Below are positions 40,313 through 52,691 of a DNA stretch of 64,000 nt, one piece after another; position 1 is the first letter of the stretch; every line of letters begins with the position of its first letter. The translations under genes were made by a program, and so were the position numbers. Location: NCBI GenBank assembly GCA_034336665.1, contig CM067568.1:39288770-39352769 (forward strand). The letters are read 5' to 3'. The DNA is from Luscinia megarhynchos. Lineage: Eukaryota > Chordata > Aves > Passeriformes > Turdidae. The notes beneath the pieces were generated by a model. The model saw only the letters and a program-made list of their open reading frames with translations. It searched no databases and had not been told where the DNA came from.

Positions 40313-40430
40313 GATTTTTTTTATATACATGTGTATTAGGGGAAGGGCTGTACATGTATAATATATACATATAATTCATACATATAATATGAAAATTGCT
40401 TGTGGATAATATACACATATATTGAGTGCT
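40313..40430. repeat. AT-rich alternating tract
   Basis: tttttttatatacatgtgta, then tgtacatgtataatatatac and atatacacatatattgag. A run of alternating purine-pyrimidine A/T with interspersed tacatgta palindromes; simple sequence. Confidence 0.65.
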
Positions 40431-41984
40431 CCATGGTGCAGTCAGCTCATGTATTCCCAAGACAGAGACAGTGGTGAATGTGGTGGGAGCCTACTCTGAG
40501 CCTGAAATCCGACAAGTAAAGACTGAAGGAAACTCAGGAGGCTTCAGGCTATGTACCCCACATGGGCTGGACCTTCTTGGTGAAAGCCTACCAACTGTGT
40601 GACACTGACACACAGCCCAGAACTCTCCACAAGCCACTCACAAGACAGGACACACAATAGGTTTCAGTGTCATGCCCTCAAGCAGAAGGTGGGGTCAGTG
40701 ACCTTCTCCTCATCCCACTGAGAAGACCTTCTCTCTGAGGAGAGGTCATTCCAAGAAAGGGTAGGTAGTTCCTGTGCTGGTACTGGGAATCCCACAGAGT
40801 GGCAGAGAGCAGCTCTACTGCAATTGCTTTGTTTAAAATGCAAAATGTGGATGTGTTTAGAGGAGGTACCAGCATCAATCACTGTATGCAAATACTGCCT
40901 GTGGAGAAGAGCTTCCCCTGTAAGTCACTCCTCAGTGCCCTAATCGAGTTAGCACCAGTGACTGAGGGCATGTTGAATGCTGATGGGCCACTGATAGTGC
41001 TGTCCCAGGAGAAGATTAATAAAAGGCAGCAGCAGTATTAAGCCCCAGTTGGGCACAAAGTCAGGAGGGAGGTGAGGGGGTAGGACAAGAGTGTCTTTCA
41101 GTCTAGCAGCTGGTACCCATTACCACAGACACACAAAAAAGCAAAACTTGCAGCCTTCTCCCACAATCATTATCATAATTGTGGAGGAAGGTCAGCGCAG
41201 ACCACATGCACCGACTTGAATAGATGACATTGCTGACTTGTGGTTGTAGTCACAGGGGAACATGAATCCATAAAGGAGAGGTAAAAAACCATGCAACTCC
41301 ACTGCTGTTAAGTTTATATGGGCCTAAAACAGGGGTCTGCATCCAGCCTAGGGACCCACAAGATGACATGAGAAACTAGAATTGCATAGCAACAATGAAG
41401 GATTTGTTAAACATGTTATGAAGGAGAAGTGAAACACATTGTACACAGACCCCAACAGTCACTAGGGAAAAAACACCACAACTCTTATTGTCCCAACTAC
41501 AAGTGAACTTCAGCCCTTATTCCATTCTGGCAGACAAACTGTAAGTACTGCTAATGATAGTGCTTAACATCATTTCCTCCCTTTCTCAGCAACCAGAGCA
41601 GTAGAAGGAAAGTGGGGAGGGTGCAGAAGTTCTCAATCTTCTCAGTGCTGAGAGCAGAAAAGGAATGGAGCACTGCTTGCTAGGCTGGTTTTAATCCATT
41701 CTTCAATAGCAGTTTTACTGCCCTCCAGTTCCCCTTCTCTTACTGGTCAAGTCCTAAGACTTCTACCTTGCCACCTTCTCTCAGCTTCTCTCATCATCAC
41801 CCTGTCCACGTCACCCACACCTGCTTCTGCACCAAATTGTTGCCAATATCTTCCCCCACTGCCTCCTGTCACAGACTTCTGTTCAGAGATCTTCTTGCAC
41901 CATGTTGGCCCTCCTCAGAACATGAGTCATTGTTCTATCTCTCCAATATATATGAGATACTGTCAGCATTTTGAAGAGAGAGGA

Positions 41985-42055
41985 TCTTCTCTTTTATGTA
42001 TCTGTAAAATGCTCAGAACCTTTATATTGCTCTATAAATAAGGATAGTAAGAGTC
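41985..42055 (+). repeat. possible CORE-SINE/MIR-like tail
   Basis: atctgtaaaatgctcagaac, then gctctataaataaggatag, resembles the 3' part of old tRNA-derived SINEs, where 'atctgtaaaatgggg..' and 'agtgctatataaatg..' blocks occur. Only about 60 bases match and no A/B boxes were found, so this is tentative. Confidence 0.25.
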
Positions 42056-44720
42056 TAATGCTGGCAACTCTGGCAGATGTATAGGAAAAGTATGATGGCC
42101 TGCCCATGGAATGAAATCATTCTGCTTACGGGAAGATTTTATATCAAAATGGGCTTCTGCATGAGGTCCAATACCTATCAAAATCCTTCTCTATCTAGCA
42201 AGAGCAAAGCTAGTGCTGTGTTAGGAAGCCAATTTGATGCAACAATTCCCACAAGTGCATGTCTGGCTGCCAAGCAATACAGAATTACAAAGAGTTCACA
42301 TAAGAAGTAATGTCCAGGGATACCAGACAGTGAGAAGTCACTTCTGCTTTCCTAGAAAATGTAGAAAGCATAGGATCACCCTGGTCCATGTAGAGCTTGA
42401 TGTCAGAGAAGGTGCCACCATCCCAGCTGCAGATTTGTGATGTATGCCCCTCTAAACCACTAGGAGGACACCAGACCCCATCCTTCCACAAAAGGAGCTC
42501 CCATCATCAAAAACCTCACAGAGCTGGTCTTTCTGCAAGCAGTCTTACCATCACAGGCTGGCTTTCTAAGGTGGGTGAGGAATCCCATACAGGGTGTGCA
42601 CAGTATTTTTAGAAACACAACACGATGTTTGCTGGCTTCTAGAGATGAGACTTATGATTACTGCTGAACCAGGAGTGAACATGTACGGGAGGAGAAACAA
42701 ATCCTTCAGCACAGCCTGTGTTAAAACCACAAACAGTAGCAGTGTGCTGCATACCTCTAGTCCCAAACTACATTTTTGTAGTTTCATGCTGTTGCTATCT
42801 GGAAACATTGCCAGAGGGAAGGAAGGGATGAATGGTAAGTCTCCTGTCATCTCCAAGTCCTATCAGATATTTTTGCTTTCCTCTGAATTATTTCAGCTTA
42901 TCCACAAAAATTGATGTACCATTGAGCTGCAGTTAGGGAGCTGCCTATGGATTATTTGAGGACATGCATACAAGACAGAAGATGGCAGAATGCTTTTTCA
43001 GTTATGTACTAACCCCACATATTCCACAGCTCTGACACATGCATGCTATAGCCCAAGCAGCTTTGAGGTACTTACTCAGCTGAAGGATAGGTATTTTACA
43101 CACTGTATCCCCTTCACCATCTCTAGCATCTGAATGATTATGTCCTTCCACAGACACCAGCTATATAAGAGTGCCCTGGATTCAGGACCAACTACCATCT
43201 TTATGGGATAAAATAAGGTTACTATCAGCTCTTCACTTCATGATTGGAGCTGCTTCTCCAAAACCCAAGAGCTGAAACCCAGTCAAACCATCACCATTGA
43301 TCACAACAGTGATTTCAGGGAACAAAAAGGATGGTGTGTCTTTTCTAGTACCCAGTGGACAGATAGTTTGTTTCTGGCATACAAGCAGTTTCACTACCAG
43401 GGCAGGAGTGGAGGGGGAGCAGAAAACCTAACATAGAGAGAAGATGGGTGAGCAGCAGGTTCTGGCTTTACAAGAGGATGATAAATGATAACAGCATTAG
43501 GAACAAAACCAAACATCTTTCATGCTGTCAGAGCAGAGAAACCAGCAAACACCAAGACGTGGGCACAGGGCAGTGTGGTCATTTTCCAGAGAGGCACACA
43601 ACGATCAAGTTACTTCTGCTCTGAATCAACAGACCAATTCATCTTCCCTGGGTTCCTGCAGAAAAGGGCAGGGGAGTAAGAGGCAATCATTTCTCTTCAG
43701 TTAGCTAAGAACTTCAGCTGCTCCATAGAGCATTGGATTCAATAGACAGAGTCAGGATAGCACTGATGCCAGTGCAGAAGACCTGTAAGAGGATGTGGAT
43801 CAAAGAGCTCTAGATAATCATGAACTTTTCTCACACTACCCTAGTAATTATCAAAGGTACTATGGGAGACTGCTGTAAAACAGATTGGCAAAAGTACTAC
43901 AGAAAATGAGTATCATCGTGTCCAATACCATTCAGTGCTTCCCCAGATTCAGACTCCACAGAAAGCTTTGTCTTCCTGCAGAGGAGCATAAAATTCCCTT
44001 CCTGGGAGCTTACCTCATCTTCACAAGAGGAGGTCACCAGAGCAATGGCAGTAACTAGTGAAGGCAAGGCTTCCAAAGCAATCACCTCTGTCAGCTTCCT
44101 GAGGACCAGATTTGATGAATTAGTGTTCTGCTCAGTGCAGCTGCCCTTGTAGTCCAAGTCTTGGTAGTGAGGAAAAGGTTACTGATCAGCACACAATTAA
44201 GAATGGGATGGGGTATCATGCCCAGTTTTGCCTTTACCAGCTCCCAATTGTCTCCTTCTGTGACCCAAGCTGGCCCTGTTCCCACACTGAATAAACAGAA
44301 AACATGACACCCAGTGAACCTGTGTGTCTGAGCCAGGAAGGACTTTCAAGCATTCCTGTTCTGGCAGATCATTCCTCTCAATATTAGGTGGCACTGGAAA
44401 GTAATTGCTGCTAAACTCCAGTGAAAGTATATCCTGCTGAAGTCCCAATTCTCTTTAACAGAACAGGAACAACACTTGGTGACTCTTCCGCTGGCAAGCA
44501 CATCTCATTTTACTCCACTAATGGCAAGAGGCACAGATAGCTGCTACTGTTCTTAGCCTGCATCTGGGGAAACTGAGACTCTGCAAGGGAAGGAGCTTCC
44601 AAGGCCAAACACAGCAAGGATTCATATACAGGCTTTCTCAACTCCCTACTCTTCATACTGTTTGTAATCTTCTTCTTTAGCAAATGCTCTCTCTCAAGCT
44701 GATCTAAAACTTTTAACAAC

Positions 44721-44882
44721 TGTCATGATTTAACCCCAGCCAGCAGCAAAGCCCCAAGCAGCCATTCACTCACTCTCCCAAGTTTCTCTGTTACCATCAC
44801 TGTGTTCAGCAGAAATCCAAAACACATCCTCATACCAGCCACTGTGAAGAAAATTAGTTCTACTCCAGCCCAAACCAGCACA
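44721..44882. mobile_element. degraded solo LTR remnant of an avian endogenous retrovirus
   Basis: It begins tgtcatgatttaaccccagc, then cagcagcaaagccccaagca, and ends ctgtgaagaaaattagttc followed by tactccagcccaaaccagca. These match, from memory, the 5' and 3' ends of an LTR family abundant in passerine and other neoavian genomes. The middle is missing (about 160 bases against several hundred), so the LTR is internally deleted. No internal viral genes, primer-binding site or polypurine tract follow. No clear target-site duplication could be confirmed. Confidence 0.65.
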
Positions 44883-45414
44883 GCCAACCACATATTTAAC
44901 TATCCACAAACTAGGCAGGCACCCTCATCTCACTGCAGACAACTCTGTAAGGCCCCATCGAAGAGGAAGGTTCTGCCACCCCAGCTTGGACTTGTCTTCT
45001 TTAGGATCTGAGGACTGCTGGCTACTGCCCCTCCTGCTGTGAAGGGTGACCATGGACACAGACACTTAGAATGCACTGCTAAAGACACCCTATGATTAAG
45101 AGCACAAGCCAAATGGGAAAAGTGTGAGAATCCAGTGGAAAAGGCAAGTTCAGTCTAGAAGAAAGCAATAGAAAGAAACATACTAATTCACATAGCAGGT
45201 AGGATTCAACTGAGCTTCCTAGAGATTTGTGTCTTGTGCTGAATTTATTATGCTGCATATCAAAATAGGTAAACTGCAGTCAGAGTTTTCCCCACAACTA
45301 AAATGTTCATGCATCCCTTTTTCAGGACTTTTTATCTCTCTAGCAAGTGGTGAGATTAGAAATCTTTCACTCAGAGCTGATACTGAAAAACTGTCTGTCC
45401 AGAGAAATTGATGG

Positions 45415-45665
45415 GACCTAGCACATTTAAGATCCCTGCATCTCATTCAGGTTTATTTATTTGTGGGTGAGATGTTCAATTCAAAACTTATTGTGAGGAA
45501 TGAGTGAAATAGATAGATAAAGACTGTCATGGACAGACAGACCTAGCACATTTAAGATCCCTGCATCTCATTCAGGTTTATTTATTTGTGGGTGAGATGT
45601 TCAATTCAAAACTTATTGTGAGGAATGAGTGAAATAGATAGATAAAGACTGTCATGGACAGACAG
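45415..45665. repeat. exact 125-bp tandem duplication (two copies)
   Basis: The block starting gacctagcacatttaagatc at 45415 recurs with no visible difference at 45540. Identity runs continuously to 45665, i.e. two perfect 125-base units plus one base. Each unit contains ggtttatttatttgtggg and an agatagataaag patch. Perfect identity implies a very recent duplication, a copy-number polymorphism or an assembly artefact. Confidence 0.95.
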
Positions 45666-47079
45666 TGGGATCTCTTAAGTCTTGCTTCCTTTGGAAGCTA
45701 GGCTTTAGAGGAATTTAAATCTCCTCTTTTTCCACTGGAGACAGAAAGTTTATCCAAAAATTGGTGGTTTTTTAAATTATGAAATTTGCATCATAAGAGG
45801 GAGCTTAAGGAAAACAGTCACACTGTAAAAAACCAGCACTATTTCTTTCACAACAAAAATTTTGAGAAGCGATTGAACTTGGATTTATTATTTTCCAATT
45901 ATAATGATGAAGCTTGGAAACAGCAAGACTCACAGTAGGAAGAACAGGGGGAAAAAATAAATTCAAAAGCAACAATCCCCCAGGATTTTATGTAATTTGT
46001 TTGAGACCCCTAAAAACATGAAAAACTGAACAGCCTTGCTACTGAGACAAACCACAGTATAGAAATATAATTTGCTGCTCTACAGAGTGAATTCCATCCA
46101 CCTACCCAGTCTCTACAAAACAGTAAAAAAAACCCAAAAAATTCAAATTAGTGAGGGCAAAATCAGGCCATCCCAAAGAGGGAAGATCTTCCTCTGGAAG
46201 CCTGGCCAGTGATGATCACATGCCCATTTGTCCAACCACTACTGGTCTAGTTATTCCAAGAAAGGATGACCTTCTATCAAAGCACCAGTGCTTCTCTGCA
46301 GGGAATGTAGTTAATCTTGGTCTACTGTCCACACTGTTATTCCCATGTCATTGCAGCCTAGGTGACTGTGCAATGCCACACCAACTCTATGGCCAAGCAC
46401 TCAAATCATCCAGTGCCTGCCTACCTCTCAATCCAACTCTGGACCTTTCTTACCACATAAAATGGATTTTTAAAATGCATCTTTAACTTAATGGAATTTA
46501 TATGCCACTGAGGAGAAATTCACACCCTCCCCTGAAATGAAAGAAGGAAGAAATATAAAATCCTGTCCTTGATGTAACCTTTTACATTCAGCATCTCATC
46601 AAGGATGGAATTCATTTAACAACAGTTCATTGTAAGTTTATGTCTATATCACAAGTGACCAGTGCCTGATCCATGAGCCAATTATAGCCTCCAGAACTGT
46701 ACATCAGTATGGGATAGCCTGGTGACTCTTTTGTCACTCAAATAGTTTCCAGTGGTTCCTTGTAAAGGTCCCAATGTCCAATTTGATTTCTGTGGAGCAC
46801 CACAAGGTTTGCTGTGTAGTTTTTCTGGATTATATCTCTTTGTCCTGACGTGGGGTATCTTTAATTGGTTACACTGGACCAACATTTTCACCAGTTATCT
46901 GCAAGGTCCACAACTCAAGGTCTCCTTTAAGTGTTGTTCTCATGAGAGGTGCTGTGTGTGTTCCCCACAGGAGCATACATAGGGTTAACATTCTTGAATT
47001 TCTTTCCAGAGACAAATGGTTTGTGTTGAGGAACTGCTGCTGGGAAGGAAGAAAAAAAAAACCCACCCTTTTTTATTAT

Positions 47080-47230
47080 TCCAAGGTGCATTTTAATTTG
47101 CACAAGCGACATTGTGTCTGTGATGGATTACACGAAGGGAAACATTACAGCCCAGCAAGCTTGGCAAGGAAAAAAAATAGGGAGATACGGGGAGGATTAA
47201 AAACAACCTATTGCAGTGCAGAATTCTGAT
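47080..47230. promoter_or_regulatory. candidate conserved non-coding element
   Basis: cacaagcgacattgtgtctg (an inverted ACAA..TTGT with a SOX-like core), gatggattacacgaaggg, gagatacggggaggatta and ctattgcagtgcag. Several retained CpGs and a SOX-like inverted pair occur in a unique block directly before an old CR1 remnant. Confidence 0.27.
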
Positions 47231-47334
47231 AAGGGATCCATGGTGCCTTCAGAGCAGGAGCAGGTGGAGCTCAGGGTGCCAGGGAAGAGAAGTGGCACAG
47301 TATAGGGTGAGGAAAGGGGAGTGGAGTGGAAGTA

Positions 47335-48290
47335 CAGATTGGAAGACACTCCTTGGTCATGTAGTCTACTCTCTTCCGTTATAGAAGACCTTTCATAAAA
47401 GATCAAGTTCCATCTTAAAATTTATTATATTTCTTTTCCCTTGGAAGTCTATTACAGAATCGTACTTCTCTTTCTGTGGTTAGAAACCTTTGTTTAATTT
47501 CCAGAATAATTTATTCTCAGCCATTATTTTCTTGTGCCAACATTTCCTTAAGCTTAAATAGCTGTTCTTTCTCTTGAGGGTTTTGCAGTTTGATGCATTT
47601 ATTGAAATCATATCTCCTCTTTCTTATTTTTGCCTGGCTCAACTAGCAAATTTCTTATTATACTGCAAAACACATTCCCCACATCACTGGTCATCCCAGT
47701 ACCTTTCTGCTTTCTGCTCAGTTCCCTTTGTACCCATCCCTCTGGGATGGTGGTGACTGGAATTGTATGTGCTGCTTCAGGAGTAGTCATACAGGCTGCT
47801 GGACTATTGCACAATAATTCCATTTCTCTGCTGGAAGCATCTCTATGCTCAAAATGCCTCTTGGCTTTGGACCTTTCCTCAGGACCATGTTGATAATTTT
47901 TCCATGGCCAGTGGTGAAGAGAAGATTAGTTCTGAGAAAAGTTCCTTTCAGCATAATATTTCAACTTTCAGCAGCACCTGTTGCTGTCCCCCCACTCAGT
48001 CACCCCTATGATTCCCCCACTAATCACCTCATGCTACCTTATCTAAAGATTTTCTGAACTCATGATAAACAAGCTCTAGCCAGTTATCTTATCAAAGCCA
48101 GCTATCTCTTTGCTTTTTATCCCATCTTCTGTTTTGCTCTTGTGAAGGCCCTTTTCCTTTAAAACTACTGTATAAGCTAGAGAAAATTCCTATTACCAGC
48201 TAATGGTGTGTGGTTTACAGCACAATATCAGGTAATTCTGTCCCTTTTTTGGGGTGAGCAGTGATGATGTGCAGTAGTCCCTTTACCATA
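47335..48290 (-). mobile_element. ancient CR1 LINE remnant
   Basis: Reverse-complement CR1 in expected order: tail-side gattggaagacact and catgtagtctactctcttcc (47335-47385); then cccttggaagtctattacag and ggttagaaacctttgtttaa (3' UTR); then atcatatctcctctttctta, tttttgcctggctcaactag, atcactggtcatcccagtac and ctgctggaagcatctc. Further on, caggtaattctgtccctttt with ggggtgagcagtgatgatgt recalls ORF2 sequence. It is highly diverged with no open frame. Confidence 0.55.
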
Positions 48291-51200
48291 ATATTATATT
48301 TTCTTACACACTCTTGGGGGTTCAGCTGCATAACCAGACTCTTCATACTTCTTTTCTTTTTGTTTTTTATCTAGCTTCTTCTTGTTTTGACTTAATATAA
48401 AACATCATTTCTCCAGAGATATTAGTGTCTGAAATTAAAGGAGATAGATTTCTAGCACTTAGGGATGAAGGCATTTAACAACAACAAAAATGCAGCTTGG
48501 TAGGTGGCCTGAGAAATGCTCTCCCACAGCAGGAGAGACTTGAGAAAGCAAGCTAAATTAGGCAGGCTGCTGGTTTACAAAGCATCACATTTCTGTACTG
48601 TGAACCATGGGGAATATTTGAAGTGACCACAAGAACCATTTATCTGTTAATTTACGGACATACCTTATTACAAAAATCCAGGCATGTTCATAGAAAGGAA
48701 TAAAAAATCTCTACCCAGAATATCCTCATTAATAAGCACATAAATGAAAAGAGCCAGGATACCCCAAAATCTAGATGAGCTCCAAATCAGAATAGCACTG
48801 AGCACCTGGAATCACCAGCTACTTCACTGAAAGCTGCACAAGATCAAAATCCTTCCTAATCAAATGTTGAAAGCCTGTTGCCAAAAACCCTGGAGGCTTT
48901 TCCTCCAGAAGAAATAGATGAGCCCTGTAGAACCTGTAAGGTCATATAGCCATAGCTGGCTCTGGTGCACCACATGACTGGTTTCTGTTGAAAACTTCTG
49001 GCCATCAGTGCATGCTGCAATGCATACACATAACTATTTATGTCTCCTGTACTTCTATAAACAAAATGGTGGTTAGACCCATATGGGAAGGTGTGAGTAC
49101 TTGAAGCCTGATGGCTTCAAAAATGATGCACTTGTTTTCATAAAGCTATCATTACTTGTCATGAGCAAACTCCATCTAGTCTCACAAAATCATGTTGTAT
49201 TCTGATTCCTTGTGCCTTGTCAGTAAGAAATGCTCTACTGCATAAATGTGTCTGGCCCTGACTAAAGCTCCAGGCACAAACCAACTGTTCCCTGGCCTCC
49301 CTCCATGTCTGTTCTGGGAAGTCACAGATTCAATTGCAAGGGAGGAACAGAAACCTGCATCCTTTCCTCCTGACTTGATCAAACTGCAGAGTTAAACACC
49401 ACAAAGGCTTCTTTTTAATTCCAAAGTCAGTAAGATTAACTCTACATAACTCATACTACATATTCAAAGACAAATTCCAGAAATGCGTTTTCCATTTTCC
49501 CTGTTATCTGTGACTGGAATCCCAGTACTCTCTGTTAATAAAGACTTGAGTGTTAACACTGTTCATAACAGAGCTAAACTCTGTTTAACCCTGGTTTTAA
49601 ACTCCAAGACTATAGACATGTCTGTGTTACACTTGCGGTTGTCATAAGAAATACCAGAGTCAACTTCCAGAAAATGCTAAGTGAAAAATTTTTGTGGTGT
49701 GTTACTTCTGAAATCCACTTGTCTCTCTGTACCTTGCTGTCCTTCTGGCTAAAGTTTTTGCAAGAGGAATCTTGAGAAACTGTTTTCTTTCCTCATAGCA
49801 TAAACTCCACTTCTTCCTCTGGGGGAGTAAAATGGGCTTCTTTAACTAAATTAATTGCAGGAAATTAATAAGTATACAATATTAATCAGAAAGTACAGTG
49901 TCAGGTATCTAGAAAATGGCAGGTAAGTGTTGGTGTCAGAAGAGACTGAATTCATTAGATGAGTCATTCTAACTATGCTTAGGCAGATCAAGTGCTGAGT
50001 CCTGTCCCTTTACAGTTATACTGTCACTGAAAACAAAAATGAAGAAAACAGGGTATTTCTCTAGGTAAGGATTCTCAAGAGCCATTTTCCTCTATCCCAG
50101 TGTATCCCTAATCCTGTCAGCTCCTGTCTTTCCTAAGTGATGGCTAGGCAAGCAGGCAGTAAAGCCTAATTGTTTTTTCTTGTGATGGACATAAGAGGGG
50201 ATCGGTTAAGGAGCTCCATGATAACCTTTCTCAGTGAGATTTGTTTTCAAGACAAAATGGATGTGGAAGGTAGTATTTGCCTGAGGATCTCTTGATATGG
50301 GAAGGGCCCATTCTCACAGTGATGGTATCATAAACATTGAGTCACCTGTGGAACAAATAGAAAGTTCTCAGCCCCCTTGATGCATAAACACTCACCCAGC
50401 TGAGGTGGGAGAGATAAATCTTCTGTCTAGGACTTTGAGCAAAGTATTCCCAGTGGCAGGTGACAGTACTGAGAACAGGAAGGCAGGAGAAGTGTAATGA
50501 CCATTGCTTCTGCCACAATTGCCCTGCAGAGAAAGCCTCAGGTCCATCTATGACCCCTACATCAAATCTAGGTTCCAAAAAAAAAATTCTGCTTCAAATT
50601 CAATGATATTCTACCAGTGAAACTCTCAGATTTGCTGTTGCTCCCAACCAGCTGAGCCAGTGCATTTTGAAGTGGGGAGTGGACAATTGGTGTCACACAA
50701 AAGGAGGGTTGAGAGTTGATAAAGAGCACAGTGCCCTTGCTTCTTGTATGTGGGGACCTGGGAAAGCTCCCTGTCGGATCCAAAGGAAGGTGAGGTGAGG
50801 TGGGAGGCAGTCCAAGCAAGCCCAGCTGTCTCTTATTGCAGTCCTAGGTAGCTCTACCAGGTTCCAGACTGCACAGCACAACTGTCTGTCTCTGCCTGGA
50901 CACAAAGCCTGCACATTTACTGCCTTGATACTGTGTCAGTGTTGTCCTAGAAAAACACAAGCTGCAGGAAGCAAACTGAGATTTCTAGCAGCCAAATTTT
51001 CATAACAAGAAAAAAAGAACCCTTTTTAGTTCTTTCCATGGCAGGTTTCATAAGGCCATAAAACAGTGTACCTGTCAGAGCATCTAATAAACATAAGCTT
51101 AGAATGCATGATTCAAGACAAACTAAGGTCACTCTCTCTCTAGGATGAGACTGCTGTGAAATAGGATTTCTGGGGAAAACTCTGAACATTAAATCACACA

Positions 51201-51994
51201 GTTTCCAACAATGAGCAGAACAAGGTAGTGGATCTGTCATGTCAATGCTCAGTACATGCCAGGTCCTTGGGAGGAGCCAACTGGAAGATTAATCTACTAT
51301 CAAACTACCTTTTAAAATTATGTTCCAAATGTATAGGTAAAGCTTCAAGGATCTTTGTCTAAAAGAGACAGTCAGTGGCACGTGCTGCTGAGGGCCTGCT
51401 GGTGTGTCAGATGTTAACCCAGTGCCCATATGACTGAGTAAAGTGAATCTCACTTGCTCTACAAATCATGAAACAACTTATGGCTAATTCCATGTGTAAT
51501 GGATGACTTTGTCAAGATTCGGTCAAATGTTTTACATTATTAAAAACAACAGTGTCAGGCTACAATTACTAAAAAAGTATCAAGTCACCCAGGCTTTAGA
51601 CATTATATCCAAAACTTTTAAGTTTTCATGTCCATGGACTATTGTCCTGAAAAAATTAGTTAGAAGGACTATTATCCTGGAAAGATGAGTTCAAAGACTT
51701 GCTCTTATTAACTTTTTGGTGACTTCTAGCACCTTCTAGAGAGCTGCATAAGCTCTACTTTTGCTGCACACTTCAGGAAATTTGACATGTTGGAAACACC
51801 TTCGAAAAGTACATTTGTCTATCTTCCTCTTCTGATTCTTTGCCAACAAATTTCTGCCACAGTTCTATCAAAAGAGGATCACCTTTGTCATCTTCATGCT
51901 TACACAGGCCACATGCACTATGATACTCCCTAGTCTGGAATAATTCTATTTTCTTTAGCACAGTTTTCACTGTGATGCCAGCCCAGTACTGGAC
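48291..51994. other. intergenic, no gene seen
   Basis: 3.7 kb of unique, moderately AT-rich sequence. No coding exon, RNA gene or mobile element was recognised. Open frames are under 100 codons with no domains. Confidence 0.6.
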
Positions 51995-52586
51995 ACCTGA
52001 AAATATCCTGGGGTACGTTAGGAAGAGCATTGCCAGCAGGTTGAGGGAGGTGATCCTATCCCACTGCTCAGACCTGGAGAGGCCACAGCTGGAGTGCTGT
52101 GCCCAATTCTGGGCTCCTCAGTACAAGAGAGATGTGGAGCAAGCAACAAAGATGCTTAAGAGAGAAAGAATCTGTCTTACAAGGAAAGGCTGAGCTAGCT
52201 GGACTTGTTAACACCTCAAGAGGAAACAACTGAAAGGGATCTCATCAATGTCTCTAAGTATCTGAAGGGAGGGTGCCAAGAGGATGGAGCCAGGCTCTTC
52301 TTGGTGGCACCAAAGAACAGGACAAGAGGAAACAGGCAGAAACTGATGCACAGGAAATTCCACCTGAAAATGTGAAAAATCATTTCTTTACTGTGCGAGT
52401 GACTGTGCACTGGAACAGGCTGTCCAGAGAGATTTTGGAGTCTCCCTCACCAGAGATATTAAAGAAGTGTCTGGATACAACCCTGCACCATGTGCTCTAG
52501 GATGACTCTGCTTGAACAGGGATGTTGGACCAGATGACCCCATGTGGTCCCTTCCAACCTTACCCAGTCTGTGATTCTGTGATTCT
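51995..52586 (+). mobile_element. CR1 LINE, 5'-truncated, sense orientation, with terminal repeat
   Basis: About 590 bases of CR1 3' end: ctggggtacgttaggaagag, ccagcaggttgagggaggtg, cacagctggagtgctgtgcc, gggatctcatcaatgtctc, ggtgccaagaggatggagcc, cacaggaaattccacctg and ggaacaggctgtccagagag. It ends gtgattctgtgattct, the diagnostic CR1 terminal microsatellite. It includes the C-terminal end of ORF2 plus 3' UTR; the frame is broken. Conservation is better than in the copies at 21 and 47 kb, so this is a younger insertion. Confidence 0.95.
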
Positions 52587-52682
52587 TCTCTCTTCAACAA
52601 AGACAGCTTTTTAGATTCTAATGATAATAAAGTATTGTTATTAAAGACAGGTAAACAGAACACACTTCATCCTGACAAGTCT

Positions 52683-52691
52683 TGACCTTGA
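52683..52691 (-). promoter_or_regulatory. exact ERR response element (TGACCTTGA)
   Basis: Second perfect 9-base match to the extended half-site TCAAGGTCA (minus strand), about 100 bases beyond the CR1 end at 52586. Two exact sites in 64 kb exceeds the ~0.5 expected at even base composition but is not statistically striking. Confidence 0.25.

Larger units (their letters stand above)
36691..44720. other. intergenic, no gene seen
   Basis: No recognisable coding exon in 8 kb. The 36752-37153 (+) and overlapping (-) open frames have no domain. Content includes two candidate conserved islands (38.54-38.90 and 39.29-39.49 kb), an AT-alternating tract (40.32-40.43 kb) and a possible old SINE tail near 42.0 kb. 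Remaining sequence is unique and unremarkable. Confidence 0.6.
44883..47334. other. intergenic, no gene seen
   Basis: No recognisable exon. It contains the exact 125-bp tandem duplication (45415-45665), A-rich short runs (46.12-46.14 and 47.05 kb) and a candidate conserved island (47.08-47.23 kb). Open frames are under 112 codons and without domains. Confidence 0.6.
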
